Source: Streptomyces sp. NBC_00568 (GTDB lineage Bacteria; Actinomycetota; Actinomycetes; Streptomycetales; Streptomycetaceae). From it: 64,000 bases of DNA. Of the stretch, positions 1 to 8,714 are shown one piece after another. How positions within the stretch are numbered: position 1 is the first letter of the stretch; the number at the start of each line of letters is the position of its first letter. The notes beneath the pieces are model-generated. The model worked only from the letters and a program-made list of their open reading frames with translations, made no database searches and was not told where the DNA came from. The stretch is taken from contig NZ_JAPENW010000001.1 in assembly GCF_026341855.1 (NCBI RefSeq), forward strand, positions 4,207,001-4,271,000, given 5' to 3'. The position numbers and the translations under genes were made by a program.

Positions 1-649
1 GCCGGGCGGCGGCGCCCACCTTGGCCGGGTCGGCCGAACCGTCCAGCATCGGGAACGACTTGATCTCGACGACCGTCCAGTCGCCGTCCGGGTGCACGAC
101 CACCCCGTCCGGCTCCAGGAAGGCGGCGGAGCCCGCGACGTCCAGGGCGAGCATGGGGTGGTCGAGCAGCGTCCAGGCGCCGGCCTCGGTGGCCTCGCGC
201 AGCGCCAGCTCCGTACGCTTCGCGCGTCCCTCGGGGCCGGCCGCGCTCAGGTCGGGCACCGCACCCGGGCCGGGCGGTTCGGCGCCGGGGTCCAGCTTCT
301 CGTGCACCAGCCGCAGCAGCTCGGCACCGCCGTCGGCCTTGACCCGCGCCTCGAAGGCGTTGCCCCGCATGAACGCGAACTGCGACATCCCGAACGCGGA
401 CGGCGCGCCGAGCGCGCTCGCCAGCTTCGCCTTGTCGACACCCGCGCCGTCCAGCAGGGCGCGGCGGTCGCACCCGGGGTTGGCGGCGAGCGCCGCCAGG
501 GCGCGCGCGTCGAGCGCCTTCGGTGCGACGTCCGGACCGCGCAGCTCAGTGAGCTGCTGCCGCAGCGCCGTCCCCCGCGTCCGTGGGAGAGGCACCCGGC
601 TCGGCTCCCGGCCCGGTTCGGGACTCGCGCTGTCGGGGAATTCGTTCAC
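1..649 (-). CDS. Partial gene, PD-(D/E)XK nuclease-like conserved protein (3' end outside window)
   Basis: Only the N-terminal ~215 codons are present; the gene runs off the left edge. The readable frame contains LEPDGVVVHPDGDW followed by TVVEIKSFPML. An Asp followed by an E-x-K on the next strand is the arrangement of the PD-(D/E)XK nuclease fold, so a nuclease-like or DNA-processing role is inferred, not proven. The start is uncertain: GTG at 649 (VNEFPDS) or GTG at 595 (VPLPRTR). Both lie inside the 3' end of the upstream PAP2 gene on the same strand (50-104 bp overlap), suggesting a translationally coupled pair. No strong ribosome site is visible before either start. Confidence 0.6.
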   Translation of the reverse strand, partial: MNEFPDSASPEPGREPSRVPLPRTRGTALRQQLTELRGPDVAPKALDARALAALAANPGCDRRALLDGAGVDKAKLASALGAPSAFGMSQFAFMRGNAFEARVKADGGAELLRLVHEKLDPGAEPPGPGAVPDLSAAGPEGRAKRTELALREATEAGAWTLLDHPMLALDVAGSAAFLEPDGVVVHPDGDWTVVEIKSFPMLDGSADPAKVGAAAR

Positions 650-1547
650 CCGTGGAAGTCTGGCATCCCGCACTGACAATCGCGGAACCCTCGCCCCGGG
701 AGGCACCCGCGACCCACGGGGCGCGGACCGCCAGGAACGTCCGCAGGCGGTTCGCCGTCCGCATCACGAACGGGGTCAGCAGCAGTCCGGCCCCCATGAC
801 CGCGGCGCCCGCGACGGCGTCCAGGAAGTAGTGGTTGGCCGTGCCCATCACGACGATCGTGGTGACCAGCGGATACACGACACCGGCGATCTTGGCGGCG
901 GGTGTGCGGCCGTAGCGCCACAGCATCACTCCGCACCACAGCGCCCAGCCCACGTGCAGGCTCGGCATCGCCGCGTACTGGTTCGTCATCCCGCCCAGCC
1001 CGCGCGGCGCGCTCGCCTCGCCGCCCCACCAGCCGTAATCGCTGTACTGGGCCATCGTGTCGACGAAGCCGTGGCCGGACGACAGCAGCCGGGGCGGGCA
1101 GGTCGGCAGCAGGGTGAAGCCGATCAGGCCCAGGAAGGTGGAGGTCATCAGCCATGTGCGGGCCGCGCGGAAGCGCACGGTCCGGGAGCGGAAGAGCCAG
1201 ATCAGGATCGCGGGCGTCACCAGGTAGTGCAGCGACGCGTACCAGAAGTCGGCGGGGACCCCCAGCCAGGCCTGACGTGTGAACAGCCGGTTCAGCGGGT
1301 GTTCCGCGTTGAGGCGGAGGACCTTCTCGATGCGCAGGATCTCGAGGCCGTGACCGACCGCGCCGGCGGTGTCGCCCCGGGCGAGGAGCCGGCCCGCCGA
1401 GTACGACGCGTACACGAGCAGGATCAGCGGGAGCTCGGTCCACCAGCGGAGCCGGGCGGAGGCCGCCGCGGACGTGCGCAGCTCCGTCCACCGGCGCAAC
1501 CGGGCGCGTGGCGCCGCTTCGGTACGCGGTGCGTCGGTCTGCGGCAT
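546..1547 (-). CDS. PAP2-superfamily membrane phosphatase/transferase
   Basis: 333-aa polytopic membrane protein of the PAP2 (phosphatidic acid phosphatase 2) superfamily, acting on a lipid phosphate or related substrate in the membrane. MPSLHVGW (His198) and NHYFLDAVAG (His239, Asp243) correspond to the second and third PAP2 catalytic motifs; five or six hydrophobic helices surround them. The ATG at 1547 is chosen because GGGGGAGG lies about 8 nt upstream; a longer reading from 1619 lacks such a site. The N terminus carries a short duplication, RLRRWTEL (16-23) and RLRWWTEL (32-39). The C-terminal ~70 residues are low complexity and overlap the next gene. Substrate unknown. Confidence 0.85.
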   Translation of the reverse strand: MPQTDAPRTEAAPRARLRRWTELRTSAAASARLRWWTELPLILLVYASYSAGRLLARGDTAGAVGHGLEILRIEKVLRLNAEHPLNRLFTRQAWLGVPADFWYASLHYLVTPAILIWLFRSRTVRFRAARTWLMTSTFLGLIGFTLLPTCPPRLLSSGHGFVDTMAQYSDYGWWGGEASAPRGLGGMTNQYAAMPSLHVGWALWCGVMLWRYGRTPAAKIAGVVYPLVTTIVVMGTANHYFLDAVAGAAVMGAGLLLTPFVMRTANRLRTFLAVRAPWVAGASRGEGSAIVSAGCQTSTGERIPRQRESRTGPGAEPGASPTDAGDGAAAAAH

Positions 1548-1719
1548 CCGATCGCCCTCCCCCATCTGTTCTGTGGTGGCCCGACAGTACGCAGTCTGCT
1601 GACGACGGTCCGTGGCCAACCGGATTTTACGATGAACGCGAATGCCCCGATGGGGCGCCCCCGGTCCTCAAAGACGCGGAGATCGCCCCCCGGGTTGCCC
1701 CGGGAGGGGGTGAGCGATG

Positions 1720-1768
1720 ATGGAGTGACCCACTCCTCAGTCGTCATCGAGTGAGCCGACCCCTCACT
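1720..1768. promoter_or_regulatory. Inverted repeats in the PAP2 / histidine phosphatase divergent promoter
   Basis: Two inverted repeats lie in the 252-bp divergent intergenic region. The first is GGAGTG-acc-CACTCC at 1722-1736, with outer arms gatga/tcatc. The second is GAGTGA...TCACTC at about 1750-1767. They could be an operator shared by the two phosphatase genes; no known regulator motif is recognised. Confidence 0.3.
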
Positions 1769-1799
1769 CGTGCCGCCCGTTCCGGAAAGGCTCCTCTTC

Positions 1800-2396
1800 A
1801 TGGCACCGCGCATCCTGCTGGCCCGGCACGGACAGACGGAATGGTCGCTGTCCGGAAAGCACACCGGCAGGACCGACATCCCGCTCCTGGAAGAGGGCCG
1901 GCGCGGCGCCAAGCTGCTGGGCGAGCGGCTCCACCGGGCGCCCTTCGACGGGCTCTCCGGTGTCGAGGTGCGCACCAGCCCGCTGTCGCGCGCGCGGGAC
2001 ACGTGCGAACTCGCCGGTTTCGGGGAGCGCGCGACCACCTGGGACGCGCTCATGGAGTGGGACTACGGCGCCTACGAGGGCATGACCCCGGCGGAGATCC
2101 AGGGAATCCGCCCGGGCTGGTTCATCTGGCGCGACGGTGTCCCCGAGGGGGAGACGCTGGAGCAGGTCACCGCGCGCGCGGACGAGGTCGTCTCATGGGC
2201 GCGCTCGGCGGACCGCGATCTCCTGATCTTCGCGCACGGCCACATCCTGCGTTCCATAGGCGCCCGCTGGCTGGGCCTTCCGCTGGACTTCGCGGCCCGC
2301 ATCCGCCTCAACCCGACCTCGCTGTCGGTGCTCGGCTGGGCCTACGAGGAGCCCGCGATCGAGGTCTGGAACGACTGCGGGCACCTGAGCGTCTGA
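1800..2396 (+). CDS. Histidine phosphatase superfamily (phosphoglycerate mutase-like) protein
   Basis: 198-aa soluble enzyme of the histidine phosphatase branch 1 family. The RHG motif LLARHGQTEW (His10, the residue that is phosphorylated in this family) is at the extreme N terminus. SPLSRARDT, MEWDYGAYEG and the second catalytic His in IFAHGHILR follow in the expected order. The ATG at 1800 is preferred because the family begins just before the RHG strand and GGAAAGG lies upstream; a frame opening at 1770 would add 10 unrelated residues. In actinomycetes such proteins are generic acid or sugar phosphatases; the substrate cannot be read here. Confidence 0.9.
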   Translation: MAPRILLARHGQTEWSLSGKHTGRTDIPLLEEGRRGAKLLGERLHRAPFDGLSGVEVRTSPLSRARDTCELAGFGERATTWDALMEWDYGAYEGMTPAEIQGIRPGWFIWRDGVPEGETLEQVTARADEVVSWARSADRDLLIFAHGHILRSIGARWLGLPLDFAARIRLNPTSLSVLGWAYEEPAIEVWNDCGHLSV

Positions 2397-2415
2397 CCGG
2401 CGTTCACGGCACCCG

Positions 2416-3966
2416 TCACGCCGTGCGCGGCAGGCTCGCGTGGCGGTCGAGGAACGCGGAGACGCCCGAGGCCCTGCGGTGCGGGAGCAGAACGCGGGCC
2501 GTCGCCGCCAGCATGGTCTGGATGCGGGAGGACTGGACCTCGTTCAGCAGGTCCAGGACGCGCAGACCGGCCGCGGCGGCCTCGTCGGGACGGCCGCCGC
2601 GGGCCAGGTCGTCGGCGAGTTCCGCGGTGTACAGGGCGATGTTGCGGGTGAAATGCGGGTCCTGGAGGTGGGCGGCGCGGCGTGCGTGGCGGGCCGCCCG
2701 GGGCCAGTCACCCAGCGTCGACCAGCACTGCGCCTCGAGACCCTCCAGTTCGGCCTCTCCGTAGAAGGTCATCCACTCGGGGTCCGTCTCCGAAGGACCC
2801 CGCTCGTAGAGAGCCTGCGCGCGCGCCATCGCCTGCTCGCACCCCTTGCGGTCGGCGAGCCCGGCCCAGCCGCCCGCCTCGCGCAGCGCGAGCAGCGAGA
2901 GCAGGCGCGGGGAGCCCAGGGGCCGCGCGGCGCGCTGTGCCGCCTGGGCCGCGCGCACGGCCTCGCGGGGGCGCCCCGCGTCGCGCGCCAGGAACGCCGT
3001 GTTGCAGAAGGCGTGGGCCTCCAGGCCCGGGTCGCCCGCCATCCGGGCGGTCGCGAGGGCCTCCGCGTAGTGCGAGCGCGCGTCGTCGAAGCGTCCGGAG
3101 TCGTGTGCCAGCCAGCCCACCGAGATGGCCAGTTCGCCCGCGCCGGCGTACAGCCGGTCGGCGGTGGCCTGCCGGGTGGTGCCCGCGTCGAGCAGCGCGT
3201 ACGCCGTGCGCAGCGGTGCCGCCGCGCGCCGGTAGAGCCCGTCGGCCCCGTGCCGGTCGTCGAGCAGCCGGATCTTGCGGACGGCCTCTTCGAGGGTGCC
3301 CGCCTCGGACGTACCCGCCCGGTGGACGCGTCGTTCGGCGGCCGCGGCGCTGCCGCCGAAGGCACCCGCGAAAGGTCCCATCGAGGCAGCCGCCACGGTG
3401 GCGGTGCCTCCCGTCATGAATGCGCGACGCTGCACGTCGCTCTCCTCGTGGTTCTGATCGCGTTTCTCGTACGTGTCGTACGGGTCGCACGAGCGGTGCG
3501 GGTCGTACGGATCAAGCGGATCGAGCGGGTCGTGCGGGTGGTGCGCGGTGTACGGCGGCGGGACGTGATGCGGGTCCGACGTCTCATACGTCTCGTACGC
3601 CCCGCCCGTCTCATAGGGGGCATGCGAAGGGTTCGTGGAGTGCGCGAGGGGTGCCTCGTCCATGTCGCGCGCCCCGCGTCCGCGTACCCATGAGCGGGGC
3701 GCGAAACCGAGGTCGGTCAGCGTGCGGCCGGGGAACATATGCAGGAACACCCGCTCGTACGCGTAGTTGGGACAGCGGATCTCGCCCGCTTCGACGCGCC
3801 CGATGTAGCGCGCGTCGCAGCTGACCCGCTCGCCGATCTCGCGCGCGGCCCGCCGCACCGCCGCGGCGAACTCGCCCGGGGAGCGCTGGCCGCGCAACCG
3901 CCGGAAAGCGAGATTCGGCCGTGGTGGCCGGGGGGACGGGGACGAGGTCACCGTAGACGACGCCAT
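2416..3966 (-). CDS. XRE-type regulator with low-complexity linker and TPR-like C-terminal region
   Basis: 516-aa putative regulator. Residues ~15-85 (NLAFRRLRGQRSPGEFAAAVRRAAREIGERV...) resemble the N-terminal DNA-binding region of a Streptomyces-specific XRE-like family. A linker rich in Tyr, Asp, Pro and His follows (YETYETSD, DPLDPLDPYDP). Next comes QRRAFMTGGTATVAAAS, an arginine pair followed by a hydrophobic stretch. The C-terminal ~330 residues are Ala/Arg-rich helices with the spacing of TPR repeats. The start at 3966 is preceded by AGAGAGGG; in-frame codons further upstream lack a site. The ligand or partner of the TPR part is unknown. It is divergent from the gene at 4254. Confidence 0.75.
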   Translation of the reverse strand: MASSTVTSSPSPRPPRPNLAFRRLRGQRSPGEFAAAVRRAAREIGERVSCDARYIGRVEAGEIRCPNYAYERVFLHMFPGRTLTDLGFAPRSWVRGRGARDMDEAPLAHSTNPSHAPYETGGAYETYETSDPHHVPPPYTAHHPHDPLDPLDPYDPHRSCDPYDTYEKRDQNHEESDVQRRAFMTGGTATVAAASMGPFAGAFGGSAAAAERRVHRAGTSEAGTLEEAVRKIRLLDDRHGADGLYRRAAAPLRTAYALLDAGTTRQATADRLYAGAGELAISVGWLAHDSGRFDDARSHYAEALATARMAGDPGLEAHAFCNTAFLARDAGRPREAVRAAQAAQRAARPLGSPRLLSLLALREAGGWAGLADRKGCEQAMARAQALYERGPSETDPEWMTFYGEAELEGLEAQCWSTLGDWPRAARHARRAAHLQDPHFTRNIALYTAELADDLARGGRPDEAAAAGLRVLDLLNEVQSSRIQTMLAATARVLLPHRRASGVSAFLDRHASLPRTA

Positions 3967-4253
3967 GGCCGGGCCCTCTCTTGCGAACCGTCGAACCATG
4001 CCGGAAAGCGGGGCGAGTTGACCGGGTTGTGCCCAGTAGGTGCCCTGCGTCCGGCGGGGCAAGAACGTACCTGCTGTGACAACGCCACCACGCTGGGTTT
4101 GGCTACAAACCGGATATCTCATCCACGATCTGCCATGAACTGCCATCCTTTGTGGCGGAGTTTCGCCGTAGCCGTTGACGTCCTGCCGCGTTGAACCCGG
4201 TGGACCGGGAGCCGCCCGAACTCCCGACCCACTCGTCATGAGGAGGGGTTCCG
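3967..4253. other. Divergent promoter region without a gene
   Basis: This 287-bp stretch between the XRE/TPR regulator and the gene at 4254 is less GC-rich than its surroundings. It contains a closely spaced direct repeat, CTGCCAT (4119 region) and ACTGCCAT (about 10 nt later). It probably holds both promoters; no known operator is recognised. Confidence 0.4.
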
Positions 4254-4703
4254 TTGGAGGCCGGGATGCAGACCAGACAGAGCATCGAGTTCCGTACACC
4301 GCCGTCGACCACACAGCACGGACCGTCCCAGGAGAGCGGTGTCCCGCTGCGGCCGGTCACCGAGTGCGAGCTGGTGACCGTTCCGGCACGCCAGGGACTG
4401 GAGGCCGTCGACATCCTGCGCCGTGGCGCGGGCGAGGCGGTGGGGCCCGTCCTGCACGACGACGGATGCGACACCCTCGGCTTCCTGGTGCCGCCCGGCA
4501 CCGCCGACGCCTGGGACGTTCCCGGCAGCACCTGTACCCAGACCGACGGCCGAGGCCTGCGGATGGCCCCCGAGCCCCCGGTCGAGGGCTCGGACTGGCT
4601 GCTCCCGCCCGGTGAGGCGGATCTCGCGACCGACCCGGCGGTGCTGCGGGCCGCGCTGGGCGAGGCGGCACGGCTGATCGAGGCGGCGGACGGCTGCCGG
4701 TGA
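4254..4703 (+). CDS. Conserved hypothetical protein, weakly Prim-Pol-C-terminus-like
   Basis: 149-aa protein of unknown function. It resembles, by eye only, the C-terminal part of actinomycete bifunctional primase/polymerase-like proteins (a GP-x-L-x-D-G then LGFLVPPG, and a DW-x-LPP tail). No catalytic residues can be identified, so no activity is claimed. AGGAGGGG at 4241-4248 sits 5 nt before a TTG at 4254, so the TTG is preferred over the ATG at 4266, which would be 17 nt away. No membrane segments. It is divergent from the XRE/TPR regulator. Confidence 0.65.
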   Translation: MEAGMQTRQSIEFRTPPSTTQHGPSQESGVPLRPVTECELVTVPARQGLEAVDILRRGAGEAVGPVLHDDGCDTLGFLVPPGTADAWDVPGSTCTQTDGRGLRMAPEPPVEGSDWLLPPGEADLATDPAVLRAALGEAARLIEAADGCR

Positions 4704-4902
4704 GCCCGCCGGGCGGACGCCGGGCGGTGACCCGGCGGACGTCGGGGGGCGGCCGGTGACCACCCTCATCGATGCCCATCGATGCCCTGGGCGACGGGAT
4801 CGGGCCTCGGGCACGGCGCCGGTGAACCCTGTCGTCGCCCGTCGGGGAGCCCTGGCGAGCGGTCGCTGAGCCGACCCGCCCCCGCGCCCCGATAATGGCG
4901 GG

Positions 4903-5808
4903 ATGGCGAGGGCGAAGAATCAGCGGGTGGACGACGGCCGCGACACGGGGCGGGGCGGGCGGCGCGGGCAGGCGGCGGCCGAGGCGGTCGTCGAGGCCGT
5001 CGACGGCGGGCTCGCCGAGCTGCTGCCCGACCGCGACCGGGCACGTGCCTGGACCCTGCTCATCGACGGTGCCCCGCAGTCCCACGTCGACCTCGACGAC
5101 CCCTCCTTTCTGAGCTTCGAGTACCAGCGCCGCCTGGGCCATGTCATCGACCTCGTCGCCCCGCCCGGCAAGCCCGTGCACGCCGTGCACCTCGGCGGCG
5201 GCGCCATGACCCTCGCCCGCTACACCGCCGCCACCCGCCCCCGGTCCACCCAGCAGGTCGTCGAACGCGACGCGGCCCTCGTGCAACTGGTGCGCCGGGA
5301 GCTTCCGTTGGATCCGAACGCCCGGATCAGGGTGCGTTCCACGGACGCCCGGGAGGGTCTCGCCAAGGTGCCCGACGGCTGGGCGGACCTGGTCGTCGCG
5401 GACGTGTTCAGCGGCGCGCGCACACCGGCCCACCTGACGTCCGTCGAGTTCGTCACGGAGGTCCGCCGGGCGGTGAGGGACTCCGGGATCTACGCCGCGA
5501 ACCTCGCCGACGGACCCCCGCTCGCCCATCTCCGGGGCCAGATCGCCACCGTGGCCTCCGTCTTCCCCGAACTCGCCCTGGTCGCCGACCCGACGGTGCT
5601 GCGCGGCAAACGCTTCGGGAACGCGGTCCTCGTCGCCTCCGGCCGACCGCTGCCGATCGCCGAACTGACCCGCCGCGCCGCCTCCGACCCGCATCCCGCC
5701 CGGGTCGAACACGGCAGGGAGCTCCTGGACTTCACGGGCGGCGCGTCCCCGGTCACGGACGCGGTGGCGGTGGCGTCACCGGCACCGCCGCCGTCGGTGT
5801 TCCGCTGA
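4903..5808 (+). CDS. Spermidine-synthase-like SAM-fold protein
   Basis: 301-aa soluble protein with the Rossmann methyltransferase/aminopropyltransferase fold. HAVHLGGGAMTLARY is motif I (nucleotide binding), VVERDA supplies the acidic residue after strand 2, and LVVADVFSGARTP matches the catalytic-Asp loop of spermidine synthases. Streptomyces often carries such stand-alone proteins without genuine polyamine synthesis, so the reaction is uncertain. The first ~25 residues are charged and low complexity. It ends just before a block of tandem 16-bp repeats that separates it from the convergent gene. Confidence 0.8.
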   Translation: MARAKNQRVDDGRDTGRGGRRGQAAAEAVVEAVDGGLAELLPDRDRARAWTLLIDGAPQSHVDLDDPSFLSFEYQRRLGHVIDLVAPPGKPVHAVHLGGGAMTLARYTAATRPRSTQQVVERDAALVQLVRRELPLDPNARIRVRSTDAREGLAKVPDGWADLVVADVFSGARTPAHLTSVEFVTEVRRAVRDSGIYAANLADGPPLAHLRGQIATVASVFPELALVADPTVLRGKRFGNAVLVASGRPLPIAELTRRAASDPHPARVEHGRELLDFTGGASPVTDAVAVASPAPPPSVFR

Positions 5809-5856
5809 CCCGGCGTCAGCGCTCCCCGGCCGCCTGCGCCGGCCCTGCCGGCGCGG

Positions 5857-5929
5857 CCGTCCGCAGGCCCGCCCGTCCGCAGGCCCGCCCGTCCGCAGGC
5901 CCGCCCGTCCGCAGGCCCGCCCGTCCGCC
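5857..5929. repeat. Tandem repeat, four perfect 16-bp units plus a partial
   Basis: The unit CCGTCCGCAGGCCCGC occurs four times without mismatch at 5857-5920, followed by a partial CCGTCCGCC. It fills the gap between two convergent genes (stops at 5808 and 5941). It is probably a replication-slippage minisatellite; a role in transcription termination is possible. Confidence 0.9.
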
Positions 5930-5940
5930 GTGTCCGGCGG

Positions 5941-6489
5941 TCAGTACGTCCCGATCTCCACGCGCGGCGGCCCGTCGTGCCAGGTGCAGAACACCGAGAC
6001 CCGGTCCGCGCCCGAGGTGAACTCCACGCGGATCCACGACTCCGTCTTCCACACCTGCATCGACCAGCTCGTGTCCGGCGTCGCGGACACCAGGGTCGCG
6101 TAGGAGCTGCCGATGTCGAAGACCACCCGGCCGCCGTCGGTGTCGTAGCTCTTGACCTGTCCGGAGGACGGCGGGGAGGTCGCCGACGTCGGGGCGGCCG
6201 CCGAGGGGCCGCCGCTCGGGGACGCGGTCCGCGAGGGTGCCGTGCTCGGCTTCGCGCTCGTGGAAGGCCTGTTCGACGCGCTCCTGGACGGCTCGGCCCG
6301 TCGCGTCGAGGACGCCAGTGGTTTCGACTCCTGCGTCGCCCCGGCGGCCGTGATGGGCAGGGCCCGCGGCGGGTCGTACGCGGTCCCCGTCATCACGGTG
6401 TGGACACCCCACCACGACAGCGTGACCGCCGCGCCCGTGGCGAGCGACCACGCGAGTACGTGTACGAGTCCTCTGCGCATCGCGGCCAT
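5941..6489 (-). CDS. Small membrane-anchored or secreted protein with Ser/Pro-rich linker
   Basis: About 182-aa protein. A single hydrophobic segment near the N terminus (GLVHVLAWSLATGAAVTLSW) is an anchor or signal sequence. A Ser/Thr/Pro/Ala-rich linker follows, then a ~75-residue C-terminal domain (DTDGGRVVFDIGSSYATLVSATPDTSW...), apparently extracellular and beta-rich. Start choice is weak: ATGs at 6519, 6489 and 6480 are all in frame and none has a strong ribosome site. It is divergent from the two-component genes, so it may be related to their signal or regulon. No family recognised. Confidence 0.65.
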   Translation of the reverse strand: MAAMRRGLVHVLAWSLATGAAVTLSWWGVHTVMTGTAYDPPRALPITAAGATQESKPLASSTRRAEPSRSASNRPSTSAKPSTAPSRTASPSGGPSAAAPTSATSPPSSGQVKSYDTDGGRVVFDIGSSYATLVSATPDTSWSMQVWKTESWIRVEFTSGADRVSVFCTWHDGPPRVEIGTY

Positions 6490-6636
6490 ACTGCACCACG
6501 AGCCCCACGGGTGTCTCATGGCCCTGCCCGGAGCCGAGTTGTCCACAGCGGGCGGGCCGGGATTGTCCACAGGCGCCCGTCAGGGGTTGTCCACAGGCAC
6601 CGGACTGCATCGCCCGGATGGCGTACGGTGCCGCCC

Positions 6637-7341
6637 ATGGCAAGTGTGCTCGTTGTCGAGGACGATCAGTTCGTACGCTCGGCCCTCATCCGGCATCTGA
6701 CCGAGGCCGCGCACATCGTGCGCAGCGTCGGCACCGCCCTGGAGGCGCTGCGCGAGGTCGCCCATTTCTCCTTCGACGTCGTGATCCTCGACCTCGGACT
6801 GCCCGATCTGGACGGGTCCGAGGCGCTGAAGATGCTGCGCGGGATCACCGACGTCCCGGTGATCATCGCCACCGCGCGGGACGACGAGGCGGAGATCGTC
6901 CGACTGCTGAACGACGGCGCCGACGACTACCTGACCAAGCCGTTCTCGGTCGAGCACCTGTCCGCGCGGATGGCGGCGGTGCTGCGCCGTGCGCGCACGA
7001 GCGCGGGCGACGCGCCTCCGTCGACGGTCATCCGCGTCGGCGGGCTCGCCATCGACCCGCTGCGCCGTCAGGCGGAGCTGGACGGCGTACGACTCGACCT
7101 CACCCGGCGCGAGTTCGACCTGCTCGCCTTTCTGGCCGGGCGCCCCGGCGTCGTCGTGCCGCGCAAGGAACTGCTCGCCGAGGTCTGGCAGCAGGCGTAC
7201 GGCGACGACCAGACCATCGACGTCCATCTGTCCTGGCTGCGCCGGAAGTTGGGGGAGACGGCGGCGCGACCGCGCTATCTGCACACCCTGCGGGGCGTCG
7301 GCGTGAAGCTGGAGCCGCCGAGAGCGGAGCGGCCGCTATGA
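6637..7341 (+). CDS. OmpR/PhoB-family response regulator
   Basis: 234-aa cytoplasmic transcription factor. The receiver domain (~1-115) has the acidic pair D9/D10, the phospho-acceptor Asp52 (VILDLGLPDLDG) and the conserved Lys in YLTKPFS. The C-terminal winged helix (~130-232; LTRREFDLLAFLAGRPG, QTIDVHLSWLRRKLG) binds DNA. Its TGA overlaps the ATG of the downstream kinase (ATGA), so the pair is translationally coupled. The signal and regulon cannot be read from the sequence; the divergent secreted protein at 5941 is a candidate target or accessory. Confidence 0.95.
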   Translation: MASVLVVEDDQFVRSALIRHLTEAAHIVRSVGTALEALREVAHFSFDVVILDLGLPDLDGSEALKMLRGITDVPVIIATARDDEAEIVRLLNDGADDYLTKPFSVEHLSARMAAVLRRARTSAGDAPPSTVIRVGGLAIDPLRRQAELDGVRLDLTRREFDLLAFLAGRPGVVVPRKELLAEVWQQAYGDDQTIDVHLSWLRRKLGETAARPRYLHTLRGVGVKLEPPRAERPL

Positions 7342-8714
7342 GGTGGGCGCTGGTCAAGGTGTGCGTGGCGGTGACGACGATGGTCGTGGTCGCCTTCGCG
7401 GTCCCGCTCGGCCTGGTGATCAAGGAGATGGCGCGGGACCGGGCGTTCTCGAACGCCGAGCGGGAGGCCGCCGCCGTCGCGCCCGCGCTCTCCATCACCA
7501 CCGACCGGGACAAGCTGGAGCGCGTCCTCGCCTCGGCCGGGGCGGACGCGGGGATCGGCGTGCACATACCCGCCGCCGACGGCAGTCCCGCGGTCGAGAT
7601 CGGCAAGCAGCGCGCCGCGGGCAAGGCCATCGCCATGACCCGCAGGCTGGGCCGGGCCTCCACCACGGAGGTGCCCGGCGGCTCCACGCTGCTCCAGCCC
7701 ATCGCGCTCAGCTCCGGCGAGTTCGCGGTCGTCGAGGTGTACGTCCCCGAGGCCGAGGTCAGCAACGGCGTCGGGACGGCGTGGGCGGTCCTCGCCGCGG
7801 TCGGCGTCGCCCTCATCATCGGCTCCGTCGCGGTCGCCGACCGGCTGGGCGTGCGGATGGTGCAGCCCGCGCAGCGTCTCGCCGAGAGCGCGCACGAACT
7901 GGGCGAGGGGCAGCTGGGCTCCCGGGTGCCCGAGGAAGGGCCGACCGAACTGCGGCTGGCCGCCGTCGCCTTCAACTCCATGGCCGACCAGGTCGTCCAA
8001 CTGCTCGCCAACGAGCGGGAGCTGGCCGCGGATCTCTCGCACCGCCTGCGTACCCCGCTGACCGTGCTCCGCCTCAACACCGCCTCGCTCGGCGACGGGC
8101 CGGCCGCCGAGCAGACCCGGGCCGCCGTCGCGCAGCTGGAGCGCGAGGTCGACACGATCATCCGGACGGCGCGGGAGGCCAAGCCGCAGACCGCGGCGAT
8201 CGGCGTCGGCGCCGGGTGCGACGCGTCCGAAGTCGTCCGGGAGCGCATGGACTTCTGGTCGGCGCTCGCGGAGGACGAGGGCCGCAAGGTGCGGGTGGCC
8301 GGTGTGGACCGGCCGGTCCGCATACCCGTGGCCCGCGCCGACCTCGCCGCCGCGCTCGACGCCCTCCTGGGCAATGTCTTCCGCCACACCCCCGAGGGCA
8401 CGGCCTTCGCGGTCGACGTGCACAACGCCGAGGACGCCGTGATCATGCTGGTGTCGGACGCGGGACCGGGAATAGTGGACCCGGTCGCCGCGATGGCGCG
8501 CGGGCGGGGCTCGGGCAACGACGGGTCGACGGGCCTCGGCCTGGACATCGTGCGCCGGCTCGCGGAGTCGACGGGCGGGGACGTACGGATCGGGTCCTCC
8601 GTGCTGGGCGGAACCGAGGTGCGTATCTGGATCCAGCTGGACGGAAGGGCACCGGTCCGGCGCGGGCACCGGGGCAGCGTACGGCGCCGGAGGCGTGGCG
8701 CGGGCGTGAGCTGA
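7338..8714 (+). CDS. Membrane sensor histidine kinase
   Basis: 458-aa partner of the response regulator, overlapping it by 4 bp. TM1 is at ~8-28, an extracytoplasmic domain of ~115 residues follows, then TM2 at ~146-166 and a HAMP-type region (VQPAQRLAESAHELGEGQLG). His235 in DLSHRLRTPLTVLR is the autophosphorylation site. LLGNVFRHTPEG is the N box, SDAGPGI and STGLGLDIVRRLAEST are the ATP-binding G boxes. The extracytoplasmic domain has no recognisable ligand-binding fold. The last ~20 residues are basic. Complete and typical in length. Confidence 0.95.
   Translation: MRWALVKVCVAVTTMVVVAFAVPLGLVIKEMARDRAFSNAEREAAAVAPALSITTDRDKLERVLASAGADAGIGVHIPAADGSPAVEIGKQRAAGKAIAMTRRLGRASTTEVPGGSTLLQPIALSSGEFAVVEVYVPEAEVSNGVGTAWAVLAAVGVALIIGSVAVADRLGVRMVQPAQRLAESAHELGEGQLGSRVPEEGPTELRLAAVAFNSMADQVVQLLANERELAADLSHRLRTPLTVLRLNTASLGDGPAAEQTRAAVAQLEREVDTIIRTAREAKPQTAAIGVGAGCDASEVVRERMDFWSALAEDEGRKVRVAGVDRPVRIPVARADLAAALDALLGNVFRHTPEGTAFAVDVHNAEDAVIMLVSDAGPGIVDPVAAMARGRGSGNDGSTGLGLDIVRRLAESTGGDVRIGSSVLGGTEVRIWIQLDGRAPVRRGHRGSVRRRRRGAGVS

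Noticed and set aside
1751..2764. Long open frame overlapping the histidine phosphatase in another frame
   Set aside because: No ribosome site, Arg/Gly/Ala-rich composition typical of a GC-rich shadow frame, and it overlaps a gene with clear family motifs.
5857..5929. CRISPR-like array
   Set aside because: The repeat is tandem with no spacers and there are no cas genes in the window.
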